Positions 1-6,361 of a DNA stretch of 6,417 bases are shown here, piece after piece. The stretch is from Pedosphaera sp. (GTDB lineage Bacteria > Verrucomicrobiota > Verrucomicrobiia > Limisphaerales > UBA9464). Made by a program: the position numbers and the translations under genes. The stretch covers positions 1-6,417 of the forward strand of contig SIAZ01000202.1 in assembly GCA_009695405.1 (NCBI GenBank), written 5' to 3'. The notes below the pieces were generated by a model. The model saw only the letters and a program-made list of their open reading frames with translations, was not told the origin of the DNA and ran no database searches. Position 1 is the stretch's first letter, and every line of letters begins with the position of its first letter.

Positions 1-96
1 ACCGCTCGATAACCAGTTGCGAACGACCTCGCATTTGAACGATTTATCGAACTTCCGGCGCGTTTTTGTAGGGGAGTCTTTGATGATGGATTCCAT
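1..96 (-). CDS. IS3/IS911-type transposase OrfA, N-terminal fragment (runs off the left edge)
   Basis: The minus strand from the ATG at 96 down to position 1 is open for 32 codons, beginning MESIIKDSPTKTRRKF and continuing DKSFKCEVVRNWLSSG. The pattern of a basic RRKF, then a short helix ending KxEVVRxWL, then SSG is the start of the helix-turn-helix DNA-binding domain of OrfA in IS3/IS911-type elements (HTH_Tnp_1 family). In IS3-family elements OrfA binds the terminal repeats and is joined to the OrfB integrase by programmed frameshifting; OrfB would lie outside the window. The start is supported by a purine-rich AAGAGGAA nine bases upstream, the only good ribosome binding site in the window. 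The gene points away from the neighbouring PSD1 gene. An OrfA-like subunit of another IS family cannot be fully excluded, because only the N-terminus is visible. Confidence 0.72.
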   Translation of the reverse strand, partial: MESIIKDSPTKTRRKFDKSFKCEVVRNWLSSG

Positions 97-105
97 GGTA
101 CAGGA

Positions 106-113
106 TTCCTCTT
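106..113 (-). promoter_or_regulatory. Ribosome binding site of the OrfA gene
   Basis: Read on the minus strand this is AAGAGGAA, with its AGGA core nine bases before the ATG at 96. It decides the start of the transposase fragment. It stands out because the three host genes on the plus strand lack a comparable site. Confidence 0.5.
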
Positions 114-173
114 ACTCTCCGTCCGAGAAATCGAAGCAACCTCACCGACGATCCGCTGTAAATGGGCCTCACA

Positions 174-240
174 GTGGGTAGTTCGGCTAAAAAGAGCTTA
201 GCGAATCTTTTGAGTACAGAGTTGAATCCTTTGGGTTTAG
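174..240 (+). other. Short leader between the IS end and the PSD1 gene
   Basis: If the insertion sequence ends at 173, only 67 bases separate it from the PSD1 ATG. I see no convincing -35/-10 pair and no Shine-Dalgarno sequence here. An in-frame TAG at 238-240 directly precedes the ATG at 241, so the PSD1 reading frame cannot extend further upstream. The stretch contains the octamer TTTTGAGT at 208-215, which recurs beside the IS66 end at 6263-6270. Confidence 0.4.
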
Positions 241-3200
241 ATGCACCCTTTCACGATGAATCTGCAGTCATATTGGTTGTCCACTGCGGTTGCTTTGGTT
301 CTTGGATTGGGTGGCTATGGCCAGCCTTTTCAGGGGGTTGCTGAGGAGGCCGGGGGTCCGATTCAATTTAATCGGGATATCCGGCCCATTCTCTCTGATC
401 AGTGCTTTTCTTGTCATGGCCTCGACGTAAAAAAGCGTAAGGCTGGATTGCGCTTAGATTTGTTTGAAGGCGCGACTCAGCCCAACAAGGAAGGCCGAGT
501 CGCCGTACGGGGTGGGAATCTAAAAGAAAGCCAAGTGTGGCAGCGTATTTTGTCCTCAGATCCGGAGGAAGTTATGCCGCCGCCTGAAACCCATAAATCG
601 CTTAATACGGAGCAGAAAGAATTGATTCGACGTTGGATTTTACAGGGTGCTTCTTATCAAAAACATTGGGCTTTTGAGCCGATTACCTCTCCCAGTGTTC
701 CCCAAGATCGTCAAGGGTTTGGGCATCCAGTAGATGCTTTTTTGAGAGGGCGTTTGGCGACAGTCGGGCTCGAGGCTTCAGGCGAGGCTGATCGATCAAC
801 TTTAATTCGACGGTTGAGTTTTGATTTACGCGGTTTGCCACCTACGTCCGAGGAGTCAAAAGCCTATTTAAGCGATACGAAACCGGGTGCCTATACTCGT
901 TTGGTGGATCGATTTTTAGCCGCGCCGCAATATGGGGAACAAATGGCGCGTTACTGGCTGGATGTGGCCCGGTACGCTGACACCCACGGCTTGCATTTGG
1001 ATAATGAGCGGCAGATGTGGGCTTACCGAGACTGGGTCGTTTCGGCCTTTAACAAAAATCTGAGTTTTGATCGTTTTACCATTGAACAACTTGCCGGAGA
1101 TTTACTGCCAAATCCAACCCAAGATCAGCAGGTTGCAACAGGCTTTAATCGAAATAATATCACCACTGGTGAGGGCGGGGCGATTGATTCGGAGTTCATC
1201 TTTCGTTACGCGGTTGATCGAACGGCAACCACGGTGCAAGCTTGGATGGGGTTAACCGCCGGTTGTGCCGTCTGTCATGATCACAAGTATGATCCCATTT
1301 CGCAGAAGGAGTTTTATTCACTCTACGCATTCTTCCACAGCGCGGCAGATCCGGCGATGGACGGCAATGCATTGAGGACTCCGCCGTTGGTTCAAGTGAA
1401 ACGGGTTGATGATGATGTCAACTTGGCTCAGATAGACTCGGCCATCCAGACGGAGGAAGGCAAGAGCGTGACGGCTTTAAGGGGGGTAGTTTATGTCGAT
1501 CCGGCAGATTTAATTCCGCGATCTGAGCCGAAGGAAATGGAAACAATCTGGTTTGATGAGGGTGTGCCAATCGGTACAAAAGGCCAACCAAAGCCCCTTT
1601 TGATTAAGGCATCTGAAGGGCCGGTAAAAATGGGGAAACTGGCTTTGAAGCAGAAGGGTACTGGTCTAATCCAAGAGGTTTTTGAGGGAGTAAATTTCGA
1701 TGTGCCTCACTCCGCTCGAGTTTTTGCCCATGTGTATTTGGATCCAGCCCATGCACCGAAGTTAGTGATGCTACAGTTTTATCAAGGCAACTGGGAACAT
1801 CGGGTGATTTGGGGTGACGCCGATGCGACTGTCTGGGGGCAGAAGGGGACTGTGAGTCGACAACATGCGGGACCTCTACCTAAGGCTGGGGAGTGGGTTC
1901 GCTTGGAATTCGAAGTAGAAAAGCTGGGCTTAAAATCCGGTGAACCGGTGACCGGAATCGCCTATACTCAAGTGGACGGCACCGTGTATTGGGATAAGAC
2001 GGGCATTTCGGGTCGGATCGATCGAGCCAATGACGCAGCGACTTCTTTGGCGGCTTGGGTTCGGCAGTATGAGGGGAAGGATGCGAAGGAGTTAACCGAA
2101 CCGGTTCGATCGATTTTCAAGGCGACGACCTTGGTAACGCGGACAGAAGTTCAGAAGAAGGTTTTGAGGGATTATTACCTGTCGAAAGTTTGTCTTGAAA
2201 CCCGGCCTATTTTTGAACCTTTTCAAGGTGCGATAGCCGAGTTAAAGAAGAAACGAGAACAGTACGATTCAGGCATCCCGCAATCGTTTACTTGGCGCGA
2301 TTTGGATAAGCCTCGTGAGAGTTTTGTGATGATCCGAGGCCAGTACGATAAGCCTGGCGATAAGGTGACACGATCAACACCGGCGGCCTTCCCTCAGTTG
2401 AAATCTTCGGGGGCATTACCCAACCGCCTTGACTTAGCTCGATGGTTGGTTTCTGACGAGCATCCTTTGACTGCGCGGGTCACTGTGAACCGATTTTGGC
2501 AGCAAATTTTCGGGTTTGGATTAGTGAAAACCTCTGATGATTTTGGGTCTCAAGGTGAGCCTCCTAGTCACCCCGAGTTGTTGGATTGGTTGGCTTCAGA
2601 TTTCCGACGCTCGGGATGGGACATTAAGGGATTGTTTCGGCTTTTGGTGACCTCAGCGGCCTATCGGCAGAGTGCGCGGGTTTTGCCAGAAGTTTTGCAG
2701 AAAGATCCCGATAACCGACTTTTGGCTCGGGGTCCTCGGTTTCGTTTAGATGCGGAACAGTTACGGGACAACGCCCTGTATGTTGGTGGATTACTTGATT
2801 CAACTCTTGGAGGGAGGGGAGTTCGACCGTATCAACCGCCCAATATTTGGGAACCCGTTGCTTACAGCGGATCCAACACACGTAGATACACTGAAGACAC
2901 GGGGATCGGATTATATCGACGGAGTTTGTACACCTTTTTTAAACGCACGGCACCCGCACCAGCGATGTCTACTTTTGACGTCCCCAATCGGGAGCAAAGT
3001 TGCCTACGGAGAGAACGTAGCAACACCCCTTTGCAGGCCCTTCAATTATTGAATGACGTGCAGCATTTTGAAGCCGCTCGAGGGTTGGCAGTGCGGATGA
3101 TGTTGCGAGGTGGTGAAACGGCAGACCAACGGATCCGCTATGCCTATCAAGCGGTACTGGCACGGGAACCAGACAAGGCAGAGGGGGAGGTCGTGCAATC

Positions 3201-3372
3201 GGCGTTTCGTCGGTTTTTAGTCCGATATCAAGCGGACCCAGAAGGGGCGAAAAAGGCAATTACCTTTGGAGAATCCAAACCGCCAACCGATCTGTCGGTT
3301 TCCGACCTAGCCGCCTACACCTTGGTGGCAAACTTAATTTTAAATCTCGACGAAACCGTAACCCGCAACTGA
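241..3372 (+). CDS. Exported PSCyt1-DUF1549-DUF1553 (PSD1-family) cytochrome-like protein
   Basis: This encodes 1043 residues, complete and of normal family length. An N-terminal Sec-type signal (hydrophobic stretch about residues 11-30, likely cleaved near GVA-EE at 33-36) is followed by a planctomycete cytochrome c domain (PSCyt1, about 42-135) with the haem motif CFSCH at 55-59 and a possible methionine ligand in VMPPPETHK at 111-119. DUF1549/PSCyt2 spans about 163-370 and carries a second motif, CAVCH at 342-346. A beta-rich module at about 430-592 (YLDPAHAPK, WEHRVIWGD, GPLPKAGEWVRLE, GTVYWDKTGI) is typical of these proteins. DUF1553/PSD1 fills about 728-950, with NRFWQQIFGFGLV, FDVPNRE and RRERSNTPLQALQLLND. 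The tail LILNLDETVTRN is the usual family ending. The start is ATG 241 or ATG 256 (MNLQSYW); neither has a ribosome binding site, and an in-frame stop directly precedes 241. It is followed after three bases by DUF1501, the usual partner. The biochemical activity of the family is unknown; covalent haem binding is inferred from CxxCH. Confidence 0.93.
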   Translation: MHPFTMNLQSYWLSTAVALVLGLGGYGQPFQGVAEEAGGPIQFNRDIRPILSDQCFSCHGLDVKKRKAGLRLDLFEGATQPNKEGRVAVRGGNLKESQVWQRILSSDPEEVMPPPETHKSLNTEQKELIRRWILQGASYQKHWAFEPITSPSVPQDRQGFGHPVDAFLRGRLATVGLEASGEADRSTLIRRLSFDLRGLPPTSEESKAYLSDTKPGAYTRLVDRFLAAPQYGEQMARYWLDVARYADTHGLHLDNERQMWAYRDWVVSAFNKNLSFDRFTIEQLAGDLLPNPTQDQQVATGFNRNNITTGEGGAIDSEFIFRYAVDRTATTVQAWMGLTAGCAVCHDHKYDPISQKEFYSLYAFFHSAADPAMDGNALRTPPLVQVKRVDDDVNLAQIDSAIQTEEGKSVTALRGVVYVDPADLIPRSEPKEMETIWFDEGVPIGTKGQPKPLLIKASEGPVKMGKLALKQKGTGLIQEVFEGVNFDVPHSARVFAHVYLDPAHAPKLVMLQFYQGNWEHRVIWGDADATVWGQKGTVSRQHAGPLPKAGEWVRLEFEVEKLGLKSGEPVTGIAYTQVDGTVYWDKTGISGRIDRANDAATSLAAWVRQYEGKDAKELTEPVRSIFKATTLVTRTEVQKKVLRDYYLSKVCLETRPIFEPFQGAIAELKKKREQYDSGIPQSFTWRDLDKPRESFVMIRGQYDKPGDKVTRSTPAAFPQLKSSGALPNRLDLARWLVSDEHPLTARVTVNRFWQQIFGFGLVKTSDDFGSQGEPPSHPELLDWLASDFRRSGWDIKGLFRLLVTSAAYRQSARVLPEVLQKDPDNRLLARGPRFRLDAEQLRDNALYVGGLLDSTLGGRGVRPYQPPNIWEPVAYSGSNTRRYTEDTGIGLYRRSLYTFFKRTAPAPAMSTFDVPNREQSCLRRERSNTPLQALQLLNDVQHFEAARGLAVRMMLRGGETADQRIRYAYQAVLAREPDKAEGEVVQSAFRRFLVRYQADPEGAKKAITFGESKPPTDLSVSDLAAYTLVANLILNLDETVTRN

Positions 3373-3375
3373 ATT

Positions 3376-4845
3376 ATGAATCCACTTTACGATTACAGCT
3401 TAACTCAGACTCGGCGCCAATTTTTTGGCAATACCGGTATTCGGTTGGGCGGTTTGGCTTTGGCCACCCTCGGGGCGGGGTCGGCGAGGCGGTTGCTGGG
3501 CGCAAATTCAGAGAGGGTCCATCCGCCTCTACCGGGATTGCCGCATTTCGCTGCTAAAGCGAAGCACGTCATTTATCTGCATATGAATGGAGCCCCATCT
3601 CAGTTGGATCTCTGGGATTATAAGCCAGGCTTACGAGAGTATTTCGACAAGGAATTGCCGGACTCAGTCAAGAACGGGCAGCGTATCACCACCATGACCT
3701 CAGGACAGACTCGTTTTCCTGTGGCACCGTCGATGTTTAAATTTACCCAGCACGGTCAAAGCCAACGCTGGATCAGCGAACTTCTTCCTCACACCGCTGG
3801 CATCGTGGATGACATTGCCTTAATCAAATCGGTCCAGACGAATGCTATTAACCATGACCCGGCCTGCACCTTTGTCATGACTGGTGCTGAGGTTCCTGGA
3901 AAGGCTAGTTTAGGATCTTGGCTTGCTTACGGATTAGGGAGTGAAAATAACGATCTTCCCGCCTTCGTGGTGCTAACACCGAATTGGTCATCTAAGTCGG
4001 ATGCTCAGGCCCTTTTTACACGGATGTGGAGCAGCGGATTTCTAGCGACCAAATATTCTGGGGTCGCACTTCGAGCGGTCGGTGATCCAGTTCTTTACAT
4101 CGAGAACCCGCCGGGCGTGGATCGATCCGATCGGCGCGTTTTATTGGACGCCTTGAATCGTTTAAACCAGCGAACTCATGATCAGTTAGGTGATCCGGAG
4201 ACTCTCACTCGGATTGCTCAATACGAGATGGCTTTCCGGATGCAATCGAGCGTCCCGGATCTGGTTGATTTTAAAAAGGAACCTAAGTCCACAGCCGAAC
4301 TTTATGGCGAAGAAGTGAACAAGCCTGGCTCTTATGCGGCGAGCGCTTTGTTAGCTCGAAGGTTGGTTGAACGAGGCGTTCGCTGTGTGCAAATACTGCA
4401 TCGAGGTTGGGATCAGCATGGCAGTTTACCGTCTGAAATCCGGGCCCAATGCAAGGACATCGATCAGGCGACAGCGGGTTTGGTGAAGGATCTTAAGTCG
4501 CGCGGCTTGTTCGAGAGTACCCTCATTGTCTGGGGTGGCGAGTTCGGTCGGACGGTTTATTCACAGGGTAAATTATCGGCAACTGATTATGGCCGAGATC
4601 ATCATCCGCGCAATTTCTGCATGTGGATGGCTGGCGGTGGAATTAAGCCAGGGATTCAGTACGGAGAATCGGATGACTTTAGCTATAACGTCGCCGAGAA
4701 CCCTGTACACATTAACGAAGTAAATGCCACCCTATTGCAGTGCCTCGGTATTGATCACCGTCGATTTAGTTTTAAGAGTCAGGGACTTGATCAACGCCTC
4801 ACTGGAGTTGAGGAAGTGCACCCCGTGAAGGCGCTGCTTGCCTGA
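3376..4845 (+). CDS. DUF1501 protein with Tat signal (alkaline phosphatase/sulfatase-like fold)
   Basis: This 489-residue protein is complete. The N-terminus carries a twin-arginine export signal: TRRQFF at 12-17 followed by a hydrophobic GGLALATLGAGSA stretch. DUF1501 fills the remainder. Recognisable family blocks are HMNGAPSQLDLWDYKPGL (69-86), FTQHGQSQRWISELLPHT (123-140), AINHDPACTFVMTG (157-170), LGSWLAYGLGSENNDLPAF (179-197), HRGWDQHG (342-349), VWGGEFGRTVYSQG (385-398), DYGRDHHPRNF (404-414) and DDFSYNVAENPVHINEVNA (433-451). The family is related to the alkaline phosphatase/sulfatase superfamily; by analogy D346, H348, E389, D408, H409 and H410 are good metal-ligand candidates, but this is inference and no reaction is established. 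The start lies three bases after the PSD1 stop with no ribosome binding site, suggesting co-transcription and translation by reinitiation or coupling. A Tat substrate normally folds, often with its metal, before export to the periplasm. Confidence 0.93.
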   Translation: MNPLYDYSLTQTRRQFFGNTGIRLGGLALATLGAGSARRLLGANSERVHPPLPGLPHFAAKAKHVIYLHMNGAPSQLDLWDYKPGLREYFDKELPDSVKNGQRITTMTSGQTRFPVAPSMFKFTQHGQSQRWISELLPHTAGIVDDIALIKSVQTNAINHDPACTFVMTGAEVPGKASLGSWLAYGLGSENNDLPAFVVLTPNWSSKSDAQALFTRMWSSGFLATKYSGVALRAVGDPVLYIENPPGVDRSDRRVLLDALNRLNQRTHDQLGDPETLTRIAQYEMAFRMQSSVPDLVDFKKEPKSTAELYGEEVNKPGSYAASALLARRLVERGVRCVQILHRGWDQHGSLPSEIRAQCKDIDQATAGLVKDLKSRGLFESTLIVWGGEFGRTVYSQGKLSATDYGRDHHPRNFCMWMAGGGIKPGIQYGESDDFSYNVAENPVHINEVNATLLQCLGIDHRRFSFKSQGLDQRLTGVEEVHPVKALLA

Positions 4846-4856
4846 TCAAGAAAATG

Positions 4857-4890
4857 AAAGGACGAGGCTAGGTGATTGAGGTCCTTTTTT
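4857..4890 (+). terminator. Probable intrinsic terminator after the PSD1-DUF1501 pair
   Basis: AAAGGAC at 4857-4863 pairs perfectly with GTCCTTT at 4881-4887, and the run of T continues to 4890, giving a 7-bp stem followed by a T tract. It starts 11 bases after the DUF1501 stop, the expected place. The 17-base loop is long and the lower stem is A-T only, so termination may be partial and some transcripts could read into the ThuA gene. Confidence 0.5.
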
Positions 4891-5020
4891 GGTGCTGGTT
4901 TTGGTCAGGAGGATGGAAACGAGACCGAGGAAAGTGACGGGGTAACGGCGTGTGTTTTCGTGGTTGACCCGCTCTCGGCAATCGCCTCAGAGGATATTGG
5001 CAACTTAGGAATGAACTTGG
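4891..5020. other. Noncoding spacer between DUF1501 and ThuA
   Basis: No gene is supported here on either strand. The plus strand has an AGGAGG at 4909-4914, but it directly abuts an ATG at 4914-4916 (zero spacing) whose frame stops after ten codons, METRPRKVTG. On the minus strand a 46-codon frame stays open from 4986 to 4849 but has no ATG, GTG or TTG start. With the flanking terminator and upstream region, the whole gap between the two genes is 259 bases. It could hold a decayed dispersed repeat, which cannot be tested from this window alone. Confidence 0.4.
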
Positions 5021-5050
5021 TTGTATCCTACGGCATTCTTACGGTTTAAT
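5021..5050 (+). promoter_or_regulatory. Weak candidate sigma-70-like promoter for the ThuA gene
   Basis: TTGTAT at 5021-5026 could serve as a -35 box and TTTAAT at 5045-5050 (five of six matches to TATAAT) as a -10 box, 18 bases apart. This would start transcription near 5057 and leave a leader of about 48 bases. The -35 match is poor. The main argument is position: it lies after a probable terminator and before a gene that otherwise has no promoter. Confidence 0.27.
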
Positions 5051-5104
5051 CACAAAAATAAATCCACCTCAGTATTGTCCTTTGGATCTCGATTCTACTT
5101 TACC

Positions 5105-6136
5105 ATGAGCTTCTTCGCTTCGCCTCTTCGTGCGGTCTTAATTTCTCTGCTGGCTTTGTCTGCACCGTGCGTTCTCGCAGAGAATTTTCTTCATTTCCCA
5201 GCTAAAAGTGGACCTGGGCATGGAAAGAAACTAGTGCTAATTGCCGGTGACGATGAATATCGCAGCGAGGAAGGTTTGCCGATGTTGGGTAAGATTCTAA
5301 GCCAACGGCACGGATTTGATTGCACGGTCCTTTTCCCGGCAGGAATGGACGAGGTCATTAAGCCTGCGAACCACATGCTCTTATCGAATCCAGGGGCTTT
5401 AGATAAGGCGGATGCGGTGATCCTTCTTCTGCGATTTCGGACTTGGACAAGCGAAGGTTTAGAGAAGTTTGAAAAGGCCTATTTGCGCGGAGTACCGATC
5501 ATTGCGCTGCGGACATCAACTCATGCGTTTGATATTGCTGAAGCCGAGTCACCTTGGAAGAAGTGGAATTGGAATAATGGATCGGGGGACTGGAAAGGTG
5601 GCTTTGGTAAGCAGGTTTTGGGAGAGACTTGGGTGAATCATCATGGCTCCCACAAGCACGAAGGTTGCCGAGGGGTGATTGTGGAATCGAACAAGAAACA
5701 TGAAATTCTGCGCGGTGTACTGGATGTGTTTGCCGACAGCGACGTTTATACTGCTACTACACCGTCCGATGCCACCGTGTTGATGCTTGGGCAAGTCACC
5801 GATTCACTGACACCCGATAGCAAAGCGGTTGAAGGCAAAAAGAACACTCCAATGCAACCCATCGTTTGGTCGCGTGAGCGCAAGAATGAAAACGGGAAGG
5901 TAAATCGTATTGTCACCACTACGATGGGGGCGGCAACCGATTTGCAGAGTGAAGATCTCCGCCGTTTAATCGTTAATAGTGTTTTTTGGGGGTTGAAACT
6001 GAAAGTGCCAGCGAAGGCCAATGTCGTCTACGTAGATCCGTATTCTCCGAGCATGTATGGATTTGGCAGTGAACGGAAAAATTTTAAGGTAAGCCAACTT
6101 GATTTAGGCAAACCCTTGCCCCCTCCGACCCCTTAG
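5105..6136 (+). CDS. Exported ThuA-like (trehalose-utilisation family) protein
   Basis: Starting at the ATG at 5105 this encodes 343 residues. That start is preferred over an in-frame TTG at 5021 because it begins a textbook Sec signal peptide: MSFFASPLRA, a hydrophobic core VLISLLALSA, and a likely cleavage after VLA at 23-25. The mature protein has the ThuA-like, class I glutamine-amidotransferase-type fold: strand and turn KLVLIAGDDEYRS (42-54), DAVILLLRFRTWT (103-115), the elbow region GVPIIALRTSTHAF (129-142), WVNHHGSHKHEG (176-187), then IVWSRERK (253-260), IVTTTMGA (269-276) and a final helix LRRLIVNSVFWGL (285-297). The elbow has no cysteine, so ordinary glutaminase chemistry is unlikely. 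ThuA proteins are linked to sugar metabolism and are abundant as secreted proteins in PVC bacteria, but their exact reaction is not established. No ribosome binding site is seen. The gene ends convergently towards the IS66 transposase. Confidence 0.88.
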   Translation: MSFFASPLRAVLISLLALSAPCVLAENFLHFPAKSGPGHGKKLVLIAGDDEYRSEEGLPMLGKILSQRHGFDCTVLFPAGMDEVIKPANHMLLSNPGALDKADAVILLLRFRTWTSEGLEKFEKAYLRGVPIIALRTSTHAFDIAEAESPWKKWNWNNGSGDWKGGFGKQVLGETWVNHHGSHKHEGCRGVIVESNKKHEILRGVLDVFADSDVYTATTPSDATVLMLGQVTDSLTPDSKAVEGKKNTPMQPIVWSRERKNENGKVNRIVTTTMGAATDLQSEDLRRLIVNSVFWGLKLKVPAKANVVYVDPYSPSMYGFGSERKNFKVSQLDLGKPLPPPTP

Positions 6137-6182
6137 TTGTGAAGGTGAGTTGTATTCTGCCTTTTTGTTGCTTCACGTAGTG

Positions 6183-6203
6183 CCGGGGACACCTTGTCTC
6201 CGG
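6183..6203. repeat. Strong 9-bp hairpin between convergent genes
   Basis: CCGGGGACA (6183-6191) pairs with TGTCTCCGG (6195-6203) over nine base pairs, with a single G-T wobble and a three-base CCT loop. It lies 47 bases after the ThuA stop, between two genes pointing at each other, where a bidirectional transcription block would be useful. Only three T follow it on the plus strand and none on the minus strand, so it is not a canonical intrinsic terminator. It could instead be an mRNA-stabilising hairpin or one copy of a dispersed palindromic repeat. Confidence 0.5.
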
Positions 6204-6262
6204 TTTGGCTAACTCGGCCTTGACCTTCTCTGATTGAGTTGACCAGTCGTCTGCTATCTGCG

Positions 6263-6270
6263 TTTTGAGT
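6263..6270. repeat. Candidate 8-bp target-site duplication of the IS66 element
   Basis: IS66-family elements duplicate 8 bp of target on insertion. The eight bases touching the proposed element end are TTTTGAGT. The matching copy should flank the far end of the element, outside the window, so this is predicted from position only. Confidence 0.35.
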
Positions 6271-6290
6271 GTAAGCGTACGCCCAACCCC
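6271..6290. repeat. Terminal inverted repeat of the IS66 element
   Basis: The first 20 bases begin GTAAGCG followed by TACGCC and a C-rich stretch. GTAAGCG is the conserved tip of IS66-family repeats. The inner limit is approximate because the partner repeat is outside the window. Confidence 0.6.
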
Positions 6291-6346
6291 ATGGTTCACT
6301 AGTTAGCGAAAGTAGGATATTCCGCGATCGAAGGCGGGGGGAGAAA

Positions 6347-6358
6347 GGTCGATCGACC
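6347..6358. repeat. Perfect 12-bp palindrome in the IS66 subterminal region
   Basis: GGTCGATCGACC is a perfect palindrome located three bases beyond the transposase stop codon, inside the element. It could be part of a short 3' hairpin or a protein-binding site, but it has no spacer loop and no T tract and may be incidental. Confidence 0.35.
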
Positions 6359-6361
6359 GGA

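Larger units (their letters stand above)
1..173 (-). mobile_element. Left end of an IS3-family-like insertion sequence (partial; boundary tentative)
   Basis: The OrfA start at 96 means the 5' end of an insertion sequence lies between about 100 and 240. Read inward on the minus strand from 173, the sequence begins TGTGAGGCCCATTTAC. It has the terminal TG and a following C-rich then AT-rich stretch, as in many IS3-family ends. It leaves 77 bases before the OrfA start, a usual length for IS3-type leaders. The opposite end is outside the window, so the inverted repeat cannot be matched and the 3-4 bp target duplication cannot be checked. The element is well supported by the coding fragment; the exact boundary is a guess. 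Confidence 0.45.
6137..6270. other. Spacer between ThuA and the IS66 end
   Basis: These 134 bases hold no supported gene. They contain a 6-bp inverted repeat (GTGAAG at 6139-6144 with CTTCAC at 6171-6176, 26-base loop) and a stronger hairpin at 6183-6203. Minus-strand open frames crossing this region continue into the IS66 end in frames other than the transposase and look accidental. Confidence 0.5.

Noticed and set aside
162..344. A 60-codon plus-strand frame overlapping the start of PSD1
   Set aside because: It overlaps the PSD1 signal peptide in another frame, crosses the proposed IS boundary, and shows no domain or ribosome binding site.
2624..3259. Open frames on both strands inside the DUF1553 region
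   Set aside because: They lie wholly within a well-supported PSD1 coding region whose protein shows strong family motifs throughout; the other frames give low-complexity or motif-free translations.
4909..4946. Small plus-strand ORF METRPRKVTG behind an AGGAGG
   Set aside because: The AGGAGG directly abuts the ATG, leaving no spacing for ribosome binding, and the frame is only ten codons long.
4964..4998. TTGACC with GATATT as a ThuA promoter
   Set aside because: The spacer is 23 bases, too long for a sigma-70 promoter, and no better -10 box lies at 16-18 bases.
5021..5104. N-terminal extension of ThuA from a TTG at 5021
   Set aside because: The 28 added residues would bury a clear Sec signal peptide that begins at the ATG at 5105, and the TTG has no ribosome binding site.
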